Shown: positions 1 through 10,409 of the stretch, one piece after another | How positions within the stretch are numbered: position 1 is the first letter of the stretch | How the letters are laid out: each line of letters starts with the position of its first letter | DNA from: Otatea glauca | Lineage: Eukaryota; Streptophyta; Magnoliopsida; Poales; Poaceae | NCBI GenBank assembly: GCA_036346275.1 | Contig: CM070723.1 | Location: forward strand, 3,906,001-3,970,000 | DNA length: 64,000 nt | Reading direction: 5' to 3' | Program-made: the position numbers and the translations under genes | The notes under the pieces: generated by a model | Told to the model about the DNA's origin: nothing | The model's database searches: none | Seen by the model: only the letters and a program-made list of their open reading frames with translations

Positions 1-121
1 GCCCAAAAATAATACAACATCACTACTTCGAAATTGTCCCAATTTCAGGTACCAAGCTAGCTGCATCATCCAAATTAGGGAAGACTTAGGTTAGGAAATT
101 AAAATTGATAAGCTCACTTAC

Positions 122-571
122 ATTGAGGAAGCACAGGAGGGAACCAGCCAATGATCCGGCGACCGCGAGAAGAGCTAGGAATCGGAAATCGAAGATCACC
201 TGCGGCAAAAACAGCATTAGCCTAGTGCACACAGCACCACGCAAAACATAAGCAAAGCAAATCTTGGGAATGTACTGATCGACCAGGCAAGGACGCGTAC
301 GACGTACCCTCTCGACGGTGGTCTCGACGGCGGTGGACTTGGCGGTGGAGGCAATGGCGCCATTGGGCCCGCCCACGAGCCCGTAGCTGCGTGCTTTGGC
401 CGCGGAGGTGTCGGACCCCACCAAAGCACTGGTAGTGGCCGCGCCGTCCCCGGCGAAAGCAGCGGCCGAGGCAACCGCCACGAACGCCCGAGACGGCCAC
501 CGGCAAGGAAGCCGGAACGCCGGGGCGGCAGCGTGGACCGGAGCAAGGCAGCCGTGCAGCAGGAGAGCCAT
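122..571 (-). CDS. UPF0114 (YqhA-like) plastid membrane protein, copy A, 5' part only
   Basis: Two exons are visible: exon 1 at 571-308 (88 codons from the ATG at 571-569) and exon 2 at 199-122 (26 codons). The donor AGG|gtacgt and acceptor ccgcag| fit phase 0, and the exon 2 donor AAT|gtaagt runs off the left window edge, so the C-terminal half is missing here. Exon 1 gives an Ala/Arg/Ser-rich, acid-poor N-terminus typical of a chloroplast transit peptide. Exon 2 encodes the first membrane helix, FRFLALLAVAGSLAGSLLCF, the signature start of the UPF0114 family (Arabidopsis At4g19390/At5g13720 type). The molecular function of the family is unknown. A second, decayed copy lies just upstream at 1806-3148 in the same orientation, so this is a tandem duplication and this copy is the one that looks intact so far. 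Confidence 0.82.
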
Positions 572-893
572 CGCACGCGCAGGACTTGGGCGTCACTGGG
601 CACAACCGAAGTGGACGCGCGGCTGCTGTGTGGTTTCCACGCGAGGGCTTTGAGCTGCTGCGGTTTACAGTGCACCGGTCGTTTCGAGTGGATCAAATCG
701 AGTGATCCGGAGGAGGGGAGGGAAGAGGAGAGGAGAGGAGAGATATATTTATCGCGGCCGGACGCGTCGCTCTCGTCAATGTCGTTTGGTTTGTAGCTTT
801 TATGGCTTCGGAGCGCCTCCTCACCGTTGCCTGTTGTTGGTTTTGGCGCGCGAGACACCACCAGAGGCAGAGGTCAATGGATGGTACGGTAAG
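572..893. other. Upstream region of UPF0114 copy A
   Basis: No gene recognised. It should hold the promoter and 5' UTR of copy A on the minus strand. A purine-rich GAGGAGAGG tract lies at about 711-741, which is a pyrimidine (CT) tract on the gene's own strand, as is common in plant core promoters and leaders. Several open frames cross exon 1 and this region on both strands, but they follow the high GC content and resemble no family. Confidence 0.35.
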
Positions 894-1209
894 CAGGGTT
901 CACAAAACCAACGTACCGTTGCAGTTTGATATTTAAAACCACTTGGTAAACTGTTTTAATCTTTAAAAAATTAAAAAAAATTATGCGTTGAAAACCGTTT
1001 TTTTTAAGATCATTCAATCGGATGTTGGTTTTTCGTGAAAAGCCGTGCAGTTTCTCGCCTAAAAACCGAACGGTTTTCGATTTTTTTGATTTTTTTTCAA
1101 AAAATTTTATTTCTTAACCCTTCGATTTCTCACAGTTTTCGAGCGGTTTTTACAGTTTTCGAATTTTGAATTTCGAACGGTTTTTCGAAATTCGGTTTTG
1201 TGAACCCTG
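894..1209. mobile_element. hAT-type MITE with 8-bp target duplication
   Basis: The element begins CAGGGTTCACAAAACC and ends with its inverse complement GGTTTTGTGAACCCTG, giving 16-bp terminal inverted repeats. It is flanked by acggtaag (886-893) and acggtgag (1210-1217), an 8-bp direct repeat with one mismatch, which is the target-site size of hAT transposons. The 316-bp interior is AT-rich with repeated gaattttcg/cggttttt words and has no coding capacity. Confidence 0.75.
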
Positions 1210-1805
1210 ACGGTGAGCATGGATTCTATATCCTATTATGAATTTTTTCGGAGACGGAGTCGAAGTCGAATTGTATCGGATAGCACTGGATACTCGCTTC
1301 TTCGCTCCGCGAGGCTTAAGTCGGTCGGACGAAAATTATTGGCTCAATTTGCACCCCACTACCACTGCATGAGTGGTGTGAAGTTAAGGTTTGGTAAGCG
1401 CATGTCTGGTTAGACTTCGTTTGGAACGGTTCGGAATGTGACTGCGGAGTGTAGTCTCATAACCCAATCTATGTAGAGGAGATCTAATATCCACGTGGAC
1501 TGAAGTAGAATTCCCACCATTCTCCGCCATCCAAACAATTTTGCATGGCGTCCATGTCTGTTAGTCTGTATATATCCTATTTTTGTAGCTACAGCTGAAG
1601 CTGATAATTCTTTCGAAGTCGTTTACAATAATTTGTCCTTCCTTGTTGGAATGACGATTACAAACCACTTTTAAATACCGTTTTCTCAAGTTCACAGTTT
1701 GCTTTTACCTTGATATCAATTGGGGTAAGTCTAGCACCAACCCCATGCGTGCTACAAAAATAAAGATCCTGATCAGTGAAATCGTATGTCTGGCATTCCA
1801 ATCTT
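1210..1805. other. Intergenic spacer between the UPF0114 copies
   Basis: I see no gene, RNA or clear transposon here. It should include the 3' flank of the decayed UPF0114 copy B, whose stop codon is at 1808-1806. Open frames in this stretch are short and resemble nothing known. Confidence 0.4.
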
Positions 1806-3148
1806 CTACTCATGTTCTGGCTTGTGAAGGTTGTGCAGAATGTAAAGCGAGGCCAATGACAGGAAGATGCAGACCGAGTAGCCGAGGAGGTCCATTCCCG
1901 TGGCGATGTGCACCATCTTGCTCCTCTCGAACATCTTCACCAGAAGGATCATCACGATGATGTGCCCCAGCTTTGTCTTGAGCTCATCGAGAGAGCTGAT
2001 TCTCATCCACCTTGGTCTTTCCTGCAAGAAGAAGAAGAAAAGAACAATTCAACTTCTCGATATGCCTGCGTTTCTATATTTCAGAAGTTGTTAGAAAAAA
2101 AACGGCCGAGATGATAGTGCATATTTCAAGCGTTTTTCTGTCAGTAAAAACTAGGACTATAATGTTTTGGGATTGATAACCGATAAGAGACTAAAACGCT
2201 TATCTTGAGAGCAAACATCCTAAACAACGATGATCCCTTGAGAGCACGATCGGATGAAGGTACACCAGGAGAATCGTTGCTGATGAACAGCCCGTACAGA
2301 CCCATACCAAATATCAGCATGACAGTCCCAGCTAGACACACATCTGCAGGAGTAAGTACAGAGTGCAGGCACTTCTTTAGCAGAATTGATCGAGGCTGGT
2401 ATTGTTAAGCCTAGAAACTACTTAGCATACAAATGATCGAAAGCTTTACAAACAAACTAATCTGCCATTGTTCATGTTGTCAGCTGGTTACATAAACTCA
2501 GGAACATTTCGTCGGATCAATGGTTAGCAGAACGTCTCACTAATATCCTCGACGAGCCTGAGGACCATCTGCCCTGTATGAACACCTCTAACGCAGCTCG
2601 TCCAATAGACATGGTATGCCTCTTTTATGTATACACAGCCCTGAACACAAATAGATAACAACGATTAAATCAGTAAACGTCATTGCTTCAGTAATGCTTA
2701 GACCAACAGGTCAAACAGAACATGGTAGCTTGTCTGCATAGATGCACAATCAACTCATTGCTCTTTTCAGAGAGAGAGAGAGAGAGAGTCAACTCATCAA
2801 GCACAGGCTATATTGAGTTATGGCTAAAAGAAGGTATCATGGAAATTGCCAAACTGGTATACTTTCTTCTGAATGCTAAGCACAGGCTATATTGAGTTAT
2901 GGCTAAAAGAAGGTATCATGGAAATTGCCAAACTAGTATACTTTCTTCTGAATGCTAACCATCTCTCAAATGTCTCTTTGATGATGATGATGATGTCTCT
3001 TTGATGAAAATTAAAAAGAAAAACCGCGTAGTTTTGAAGTCATACGCAAACGGAACCGAGCGGACTTACCCTGAGGAAGCACAGGAGGGGAACCGGCGAG
3101 CGACCCGGCAATAGCCAGAAGAGCCAGGAAACGGAAATCAAATATCAC
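1806..3148 (-). pseudogene. UPF0114 (YqhA-like) copy B, decayed tandem duplicate
   Basis: Four homologous exons are present: 3148-3070, 2640-2541, 2343-2204 and 2021-1806. They encode the membrane helices and the C-terminus; recognisable pieces include VYWTSCVRGVHTGQMVL, GTVMLIFGMGLYGLFIS and KMFERSKMV. Three lesions are visible. (1) Exon 2 is 79 nt against 78 nt in copy A: an extra C (TCCCC for TCCC) shifts the frame just after the SLAGS motif. (2) The donor after FALK reads AAG|ataagc where GT is needed, and it does not match the U12 AT-AC donor. (3) No transit-peptide exon is found upstream before the transposon block that starts near 3294. The acceptor at 3150-3149 is intact, so exon 1 was probably lost or displaced. 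The rest of the frame is well preserved, which suggests recent inactivation. Confidence 0.8.
2771..2958. repeat. GA microsatellite and 79-bp tandem duplication in a pseudogene intron
   Basis: A (GA)n run at about 2771-2788 is followed by two near-identical 79-bp copies (2801-2879 and 2880-2958). Both contain the words caggctatattgagttatgg and gaaattgccaaact, and they differ at only one or two positions. The duplication lies in the intron between exons 2 and 3 of the UPF0114 pseudogene. Confidence 0.85.
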
Positions 3149-3293
3149 CTGCGAAAAAGAAGGGCATTTAGACTGCTGCATGACCACCCACTTGTTTTTC
3201 ATGACCACCCACTTGTTTTATATGACTTCCCTAGTTCTCCAAAACAAGTATGAATTCTACTATTAGGACTAGGAATCCTAATCTTATTAGGAT

Positions 3294-3700
3294 TCACTAC
3301 TACAGAAAGGCATATATTAAACGTTTTATCACAGACGATTCTAAAAAACCGTCTGTGTTAAAGACAACCACAGACGGTTTTCAAACGCGACCGTCTAACA
3401 CTACTACACAAAATCTCATCATAGACGGTTCGAAAACCCCATCACTGACGATTTTGTGATCCGTCTGTAAATATGTGTCAATGATAAGAAGGCACATCAC
3501 AGACGGTTTCTGAACCGTCAGTAAAAACTAATATCAGAAACAATTCTATATAAGAACCGTTTGTGATGAGGTAATATCTTAGACGGTTCTATGATAGAAC
3601 CGTCTCTGATGACAAGTAATCACAGACGGTTTTTATTTAGAATCGTCTGTGATACGAGATTATCACAAACAATTTTTAAATAGAATCGTCTGTGATATAT
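3294..3700. mobile_element. CACTA-like transposon end with subterminal repeats
   Basis: The stretch starts CACTACTACAGAAA, the typical end of a CACTA (En/Spm-type) transposon. A second CACTACTACACAAAA lies at about 3400. About a dozen copies of the word ACAGACGGTT or its inverse AACCGTCTGT follow in both orientations up to about 3690; such dense short repeats are the subterminal transposase-binding arrays of this superfamily. No transposase is present and I could not find the matching right terminus, so the element is non-autonomous or broken. Confidence 0.65.
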
Positions 3701-4390
3701 TTTTTTCCCTAATCCTTTTGGCAGAACTTCCATGATTAGTATCTATTGTTTAAAATTTTATTCTCCTTAGATATTTATGCAACGATATTTATAAGACACA
3801 ACTAGTTATAGATTTTGTAATTGAATGTCAAAACATCCTAGATGCATGGAGACAACACCTTGTCTGATGAGGAGGATTTTAAAATATGAACATTTATAGC
3901 ACTTTTATCACCTTTCTTATTCTAATGTTGATGGATTCCAACGCAAAATCCAATTCCATGAATAGATCGTCCTAAAAGTTCATGCTCTGATTTATTTTTC
4001 ATTTCGTCCTCATCCCCGAATGAGAATATCAGAGTCAAAATGGGCTGCATATGGTATTCTCATTCGGGGATAAGGACGAAATGAAAAATAAATTAGACCA
4101 TGAACTTTCAGGGCGAACTGTTCATAGAATTGGATTTTGCTTTAGAATCCATCAACATTAGAATAAAAAAGGTGATGAAAGTGCTACAAATGTTTATATT
4201 TTAAGACTCTCCTCATCAGACAAACTGTTGCCTCAATGCATCTAGGATGTTTTGACATTCAATTGCAAAATCTATAACTAGTTGTGTCTTGCAAATATCG
4301 TTGCATAAATATCTAAAGAGAAGAAAATTTCGAACAACATATACTAATCATGGAAGTTCTGCCAAGAGAGGCTGGGAAAAAATATTATTT
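3700..4390. repeat. Long palindrome, two ~330-bp arms (repeat R)
   Basis: Positions 3700-4026 and 4058-4390 are inverted copies of each other, separated by about 30 bp. Matching words include gaacttccatgattagtat and its inverse atactaatcatggaagttc, and aacatcctagatgcat with atgcatctaggatgtt. A third copy lies at 7040-7370 in the same orientation as the left arm. Transcripts would fold into a long hairpin. The outer part of R resembles the edge of the copia pol region at 7370, so R may derive from that element. Confidence 0.8.
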
Positions 4391-4545
4391 CATAGTTAAA
4401 GACAAGAAGAACTTACCATAAATATCAAAACGAAATATTTCATATTTCAGGTGACAATACATTAACAAAATATGATATATACCATAAATATCAACAAGTG
4501 TACATTGCGAAACCACATTATTTCATAGTTCAAGACAAGAAAACC

Positions 4546-4985
4546 TTAGAGATTTTTCATGTCTTCCATCATATGTGCCATAGCTTCCGCAACAGAGGCT
4601 TCTCGGTTCTTTCTAAAGTTCCACAACTCCAATACAGTGCTGATTTGTTTGACACCAATAATCGATTGATCTTCAGTCATATCTCTTAATCCCTACAAAT
4701 TAAAAGCGATCATGTTGTTATGAAAAGGGTATGTTGGTACATTATCAGTACTAGAAACCTTTATATTACCTCTATAAGCTCAGGTTTGGCTTCTTCCAGC
4801 TCTGTATTCGCCCTGTGGTCCTTACTGATGTGTGCCGTGTTAAGGGATTCGATATCTTGCAAGCGATCATCTATGTCTTTTAGTTCCTGTTTTATCTCAT
4901 AAATCTTTTCTGTTAGTTCAGATTTTCCCTTCAGTTGTTCGATCTCTACCTCAAGTTTTTGTTTAGCTTCTAACACCTTTTCCAT
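4546..4985 (-). pseudogene. Captured FDM/IDN2-like gene fragment, left arm (open two-exon frame)
   Basis: A two-exon frame is fully open: exon A 4985-4770 (72 codons) and exon B 4692-4546 (48 codons plus stop), joined at GAG|gtaata and ttgtag|GGA in phase 0, predicting 120 aa. It is a coiled-coil protein with the piece LEAKQKLEVEIEQLKGK, then LQDIESLN, IIGVKQ and LELWNF. These match in order the coiled-coil linker and parts of the XH domain of FACTOR OF DNA METHYLATION / IDN2-type proteins, which bind dsRNA in RNA-directed DNA methylation. The XS and zinc-finger parts are absent and most of the XH domain is missing, so this is a gene fragment carried by a transposon and not a full gene. A decayed inverted copy is at 5871-6560. 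The family assignment rests on recalled motifs. Confidence 0.6.
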
Positions 4986-5019
4986 ACCCTCGATCTATTT
5001 TTACCACATGGAAAAGGCA

Positions 5020-5870
5020 GCCAACAAAATCCTAAACCCTAAACCCTAGCCCCTCGGCGACCTCCCTCTCGACAACCTACTCCCCCGGCGTCCTCCACTC
5101 CTCCCCCTCGGTGACCTCCTCCTCCTCCCCACGAGCCCATGCTCCCGTTTGATTCGGTGAGTCCATGTGTCCTTGTGGATGCTTATCCTGTGATTTGTAT
5201 GTATGATTGCTAAAATAGTAAACAAAGTACACAAAAGATCGATCTCTACCTAGGGCATGCATGCATAGTTTAGTTTATCCTTCAATATTGTTTCACTATG
5301 ATCAATTTTATCCTTTGACCTTCGGGTCTAAAAAAATGAAGGCATGCGTGCACAGAATGGTTGCAGATAAATGGCAAAATGCAGATTGAATGATGGCAAA
5401 ATCGAATTAACTTATGTCTATATTTGGTGATTAGGCATGATAGTAAACAAAGTACACAAAAGATCGATATCTACATAGGGCATGAATGCATAGTTTAGTT
5501 TATCTGCAACTTCGATGCTGCTAGAACACTTATCTGGTGATTAGGCATGATTAAGTTTAATTAAATGTAATATTTGTGACAATCTCTTATACTCTTTTCT
5601 TGTATTTGTGGCCATTGTTCATGTGGTTTGTAATATATGCATGGTTTGTAATATACAAGAACATTGAAAATCTTATTGCCACTACTTTGATCATTTTGAA
5701 CATCCCTAGTAGTAAATTCCTTGTAAATCTATTTTATGGAAAACATTGAAATTTTCGTTGCCATAACGTACTATGATCAATCCATTATTCTGATATGTGA
5801 GAACATCATTTTGTTTTTGATCTAAATTAATTGACAAGATTGAAATCTGATTTGGTAAGATATACGACAT
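5020..5870. repeat. Spacer of the inverted repeat, with telo-box and direct repeats
   Basis: Two CCCTAAA-type telo-box units lie at about 5031-5048, next to a C-rich stretch (5050-5150) that would be the captured leader of the minus-strand fragment. A ~65-bp direct repeat occurs at about 5212-5281 and 5441-5505; both copies contain agtaaacaaagtacacaaaa and atagtttagtttatc. No coding potential is recognised. Confidence 0.55.
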
Positions 5871-6560
5871 GAAAAAGCTGTTGTATGCAAAACAAAAACT
5901 TGAGGTGGAGATAGAATAACTGAAGGAAAAGTCTGAGTTAACAGAATAGATTTATAAGATGAAAGAAAAACTGAAAGATATAGATGATAAATTGCAAGAT
6001 ATTGAATATGTTACCACGACACTCATCATTAAGGACCGCATGGTGAATGCAAAGCTAGAAAAAGCCAAAGCTGAGTTTATAGAGGTAATATAAAGGTTTC
6101 TAGTATTTAATTCGACATGATTACTGATAATATACCAAGACACATCCTTTTCAAAACAACATGATCGCTTTTGTAGGGATTAAGAGATATGATTGGAAGT
6201 CAATCGATTATTGGTGTCAAATAAGGGTGTGTTTGGTAGGGCTCCAGCTCCACTAGATCCGTAGATCTGGTGGAGCTGGGTATTCCTAGCTCCACCAGAT
6301 CCGTAGAGCTGGATCTGTGAGTATATTAAGAGTTTTTAGATGGATCATCTTTTCAAATTTTAGACCAAAAATATAAATTTAATTCACTTTATTTTAGCCT
6401 ACAAGTTTCAGATCTCAAGTGAAGCTGGGATCTGGAGCTCTACCAAACAGGCCCTAAATAGGCATTGTGCCGGAGTTATGGAACTTCAAAGAGAATTGAA
6501 AAAACTCTATTGCGGAAGCTATGACGCATATGATAGTAGATATGAAAAAGCCCTAAGGTC
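5871..6560 (+). pseudogene. Captured FDM/IDN2-like fragment, right arm, decayed and MITE-split
   Basis: This is the inverted counterpart of 4546-4985. From the ATG at 5871 it reads MKKLLYAKQKLEVEIE, then a stop, then a second in-frame stop after KEKSELTE, and later LKDIDDKLQDIE. The same intron boundaries (GAG|gtaata at about 6083, ttgtag|GGA at about 6177) are kept. The second exon is interrupted after GTCAAATAA by the MITE at 6225-6454 and resumes at about 6460. Arm similarity continues to about 6660 (ttgatatttatggtat, taatgtattgtcac). Confidence 0.6.
6225..6454. mobile_element. hAT-like MITE inserted in the captured fragment
   Basis: The ends are gggtgtgtttggtagggctc and, inverted, gggcctgtttggtagagctc, about 20-bp imperfect terminal inverted repeats. 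It interrupts sequence that is continuous in the inverted partner copy (about 4654), which confirms that it inserted after the duplication. A relative in opposite orientation lies at 47107-47345 in the F-box pseudogene. Confidence 0.7.
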
Positions 6561-6764
6561 TTCTTTTGTTGATATATTAAATAATGTTGATTCTCAATGT
6601 ATGGCTATTGATATTTATGGTATCATAGCTTTTTAATGTATTGTCACGTGACATTATCCTTAATACATGAATGGTTAGTTTGCTATAAATATGATTGTTG
6701 GATACCCATACACTAGAAAAGAACATTTAGATATTATTACTGGACTTGTTTGTCATGCATATTA

Positions 6765-7030
6765 AGGACCTTGATACGAATCAATAGGACAAATGTTCTT
6801 TACTGGTGACTGGTCACAGTTTTTGCCGTTTCATTGTATTTTTGAAGGTAATATTGTGCTCTTAAGGTATATATGAAGATAACATGGAGTTCAACTATCA
6901 CATTGATTTCGAACACCATGTTGCCTTTATACCTCAAGAGCACAACGTTAGCTACAGATTGAAATCCCATGAAATGCCAAAAATTGTGACCAGCAACAAG
7001 TAAAGAACATGCCCAATTGATTCGTTCGCA
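6765..7030. repeat. Small foldback, ~105-bp arms
   Basis: About 6780-6880 and 6915-7025 are inverted copies: gtgactggtcacagtttttg matches the inverse of caaaaattgtgaccagcaac, and tgtgctcttaaggtata matches tatacctcaagagcaca. No coding content. It separates the FDM-like arm from the third R copy and may be an independent foldback insertion. Confidence 0.6.
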
Positions 7031-7039
7031 TCTGTGATA

Positions 7040-7370
7040 TGTTTTTTCCTAACTCCCTTGGTAGAACTTCCATGATTAGTATTTGTTGTTCAAAATTTTC
7101 TTCTCATTACATAATTCTACAATGACATTTAGAAGGCACAACCAGTTATAGATTTTGCAATTGAATATCAAAATATCCTAGATGCATCGAGACAACAACT
7201 TGTCTAATGAGGATGGTCTTAAAATATGAATATTTGTAACACTTTCATCACCTTTCTTATTCTAATGTTGATGGACTCCAAGGCACAATCTAATTCCATC
7301 CACAGTTTGTCCTGAAAGTTGTCATGCTCTGATTTATTGCTTTCACTTCATCCTCATTCTCGAATGAGAA
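7040..7370. repeat. Third copy of repeat R
   Basis: Same orientation as 3700-4026 and about 85-90% alike by eye: gaacttccatgattagtat, agttatagattttgcaattg and ctttcttattctaatgttga are shared. It runs into the copia-derived coding remnants at about 7370. This copy and 4058-4390 are the outer ends of a ~3.3-kb inverted repeat around the FDM-like arms. Confidence 0.75.
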
Positions 7371-7371
7371 T

Positions 7372-10306
7372 ACCATAGGTAGTCTATTTTCACTCTGGTC
7401 TTGTGTAGGAACGGGATCACTCTGGCTCACTTCAGGGATTTTCTCAACATCAGGTTGAACTTCTTCCACTTTCACAGGTGGTGTTCTCTTTTGTTCGGTT
7501 GTCTACTTCTGTGGACGTCTCCGCAGAATTGAGTCCCGTGCACCTGGAGGCCTCCCCCTCTTCTTACCATGAGGGGCAAGAGTGGGTTCAAAATCCTTCT
7601 GGGATATTTTCACTCTTTTAAGTGCCCATACCGCAGGTATATGAGATCTTTTCACTCCCTTATGATCAGTGAAGTCATTTGGCATATTATTGGCTTCTTT
7701 GTTGCAAATTTATTATCCCTCGAACTTCAATTTCGGTCTCTTTAGTGTGTGGATCTAAGGACTCGGCATTCTTTAATGTGGTACTTATCTCCTCCTAATG
7801 CCGAAAAATATCCTTAGTACAATCAGCGTACCAAGTCATGTACAGATCCCCTGTCATAGGCTCTAAGTGTTTAATAATTGACGAAAATTCATAACCTACA
7901 TAGATCCTCAACTTCTGGTGAGGTCCTATGATGGTACGCTGTGGTGAAGAGATTAGCATGTATACAACACATTCAAATTTTTGTAGATGGGAAATACTTG
8001 ATTCTTTGCCACGCACTATCTACAACGGGGAAAATTCAAGATATGCAGTTGGTCTGAGTTGAATTAATACCGCAGCGTTCAGCACTGTGTGGCCCCAACA
8101 GCTGGTGGGTAGCCAACTATTCTGCAGGAGTGGCCAAGCAATAAGTTTTATTCTTTTAATTAATGACTCTGCAAGGTCATTTTGGGTGTGGACATGAGGT
8201 ACGAAATGCTCTACATTAATTCCTAAAGCCATGCAATAATCATTAAATGCTTTGAGGTAAACTCGCTAGCATTGTCCATTTGAATAGACTTTAACCTTTC
8301 TTCTGGAAAGGAGGCTCTTAATTTAATTATTTGGGCAATTAATTTAGCAAAAGCATGGTTCCTAGTAGATAAGAGACATACATGGGACCATATAGTAGAA
8401 GCATCTATTAGTACCATAAAATATCTGAAAGAGCCCAAAAGGGGCTGAATGGGTCCACAGATATCACTTTGAATTTTCTCCAGAAAATTCAGTAATTCTT
8501 CCCTAACCTTTAGGTATGAAGATCTAAGTATGAGCTTTCCTTTAACACAACCATGACATAAGAAATCTTCAGGTCTAGAAAAATCTTTATGCTATGGCCA
8601 GCAAAAATATAATTATTCTTCTCATAATATTCAACTCACGATAATCCAATCGATCTGCTAGGCCTTAAATATTTTTGGATTTTTATTGCAACACAAACTT
8701 CATGTTTTATATGTGCATAGTGTAACCTAGAGGAGAAGAAAGGAAGTTTTTCAACCACATGTTTATTACACCCATTAAACTTAGTCTGAGTAGGTATTCT
8801 GTACCATCCTCATTCTCTGTTTCCATATGGAAATAGTTCAGACCAATGTTTTTAAAACTTAATGGAATACGATTGGTCTCAGGGTATAATATGGCATTCT
8901 TCTAGTGCCAACTATGAGAGCATCGCTTCCGACGATAGTCATAATATTTTTAATTCACTTAATGTGATATAATTGACTTCTAGATAGATTTTCTCCTCCG
9001 CTATTGGATTATACTTTGTTCTATATTAGAAGTATGATTTAACAATCAAACAATTGTTGCATCAGGAACAAATTGTAGAATATAGAACAAACATAGCACA
9101 ATTAATCAAATATCTGGGAAATAGTTATTTATTCGATTTTAAATGATAATCGCTCAATAGGAGCGTAGACCAAATGTTCATTCAGAAACTAGGGCTAAAC
9201 TGATAAAGAGACTTTTAAAGAATATGTGACATCAACTAGCAAAATTAAGGAATACTTAGGAGACTAATCCAGGTCTCCATATGAGTCGTTGATGTCCTCC
9301 TGGGACTCCTCGAACTCAATAATTTTAAGAACCATATCATCACACTTCTCAGCGTTCATGTCAACAACCGGTTGAACGGTGAAGTATGACTCAACATTAT
9401 TTTCCCAGGTCTTATTGACTTTTTTACTGGATTTCATGTAAAGGTCTGCCACATGCTTCGGGATGCGATTGTTGAATGACCAATGGCCAGTGCATCTTTA
9501 CATAAAGTAGGATTATGTAGGGGTTTGCAGTTTTGTTAGCTGAGTCTTGCTTCTGGAAGCCTCCTGACCTTTACTTTTACTTTTTCATTATGAATTGCCT
9601 CTTCCCCTATCTGATCTGCCATTCTTCCACTTATCCCCTTTATTCCTTTGGCCCTATATGCGGCCATGGCTATGCTAGCCTGTTGAGCATTTGCATGTGC
9701 TTTGGGCATTGCATGACTCCCATTAGGAAGTATGTGATGATTCTTCGCTAGGAGTTCATCATGCTTTTCTGCTTCTAGCAAAATGTATATAAGCTCGGAG
9801 TACTTCTGGTACTTGTCATGACGATACTATTACATCAGTATTCTCATATTGGGGTGGAAGGTGCATAATATCTTGTCAATCATTTTAGCATCAGTAACTC
9901 TTTGGTTATAGAATATGAGTTTGGTGGCAAGCCTATATATGGCAGAGTTATACGCTGCCACATCTTAAAATCCTAAAAGCGTAGGAGAATCCATTCGCGC
10001 TATGCTTCTAGCAACATGATGGATCTTTGCTAGTTATATTTTTCCTTTAGGGAATCCAAAAGTACCAACTGGTCATCTTCCATCAAATATTCGGCCTTCA
10101 GGTCCTTATGAAGATGGTGCCTCAGAAAGTGTAAAACCATACACATGGCGGCTTTGGGAAGAGCAGGGGTATCAGCTTCAGGCTGGGAAAACAGTGGCTC
10201 CAAAAAATCGAGCTGTTAGATTAATCCTGTCATCCATTGCCTAGGTGAGGTAATTGCTGCCATTCAGGGTAAGCTCGATAAATTCCTTCTTTGTGATATC
10301 CGACAT
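7372..10306 (-). mobile_element. Decayed Ty1/copia retrotransposon: gag, integrase, linker
   Basis: On the minus strand gag starts at 10306 with MSDITKKEF...LNGSNYLT, the usual start of a grass copia Gag; the following conserved Trp codon is TAG here. Further gag pieces are at 9781-9536 (KHDELLAKNHH) and near 9500-9264, where the zinc knuckle has decayed (RCTGHWSFNNRIPKHVADLY). Integrase core pieces lie at 8438-8020 (FRYFMVLIDAST; ASEFTSKHL; HVHTQNDLAES) and 8016-7795. The basic linker before reverse transcriptase is at 7685-7503 (KKRGRPPGARD) and 7475-7372. Frames are broken by many stops and shifts. Reverse transcriptase and RNase H are absent: the element is truncated at about 7372, where repeat R begins. 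Confidence 0.85.
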
Positions 10307-10409
10307 ATCCTATTTCTATTTATGCAAAATAACTTTTACTACTGGGAAAATCAATATATTGCATGCTTACTCTTCAATCAGTTTAGCTTGTTCTACATCT
10401 ATTTAGTAG

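Noticed and set aside
2021..2204. AT-AC (U12) intron in the UPF0114 copy B
   Set aside because: The donor ataagc does not match the U12 consensus (ATATCCTT) and the intron ends in AG; a mutated GT donor is simpler and fits the other lesions.
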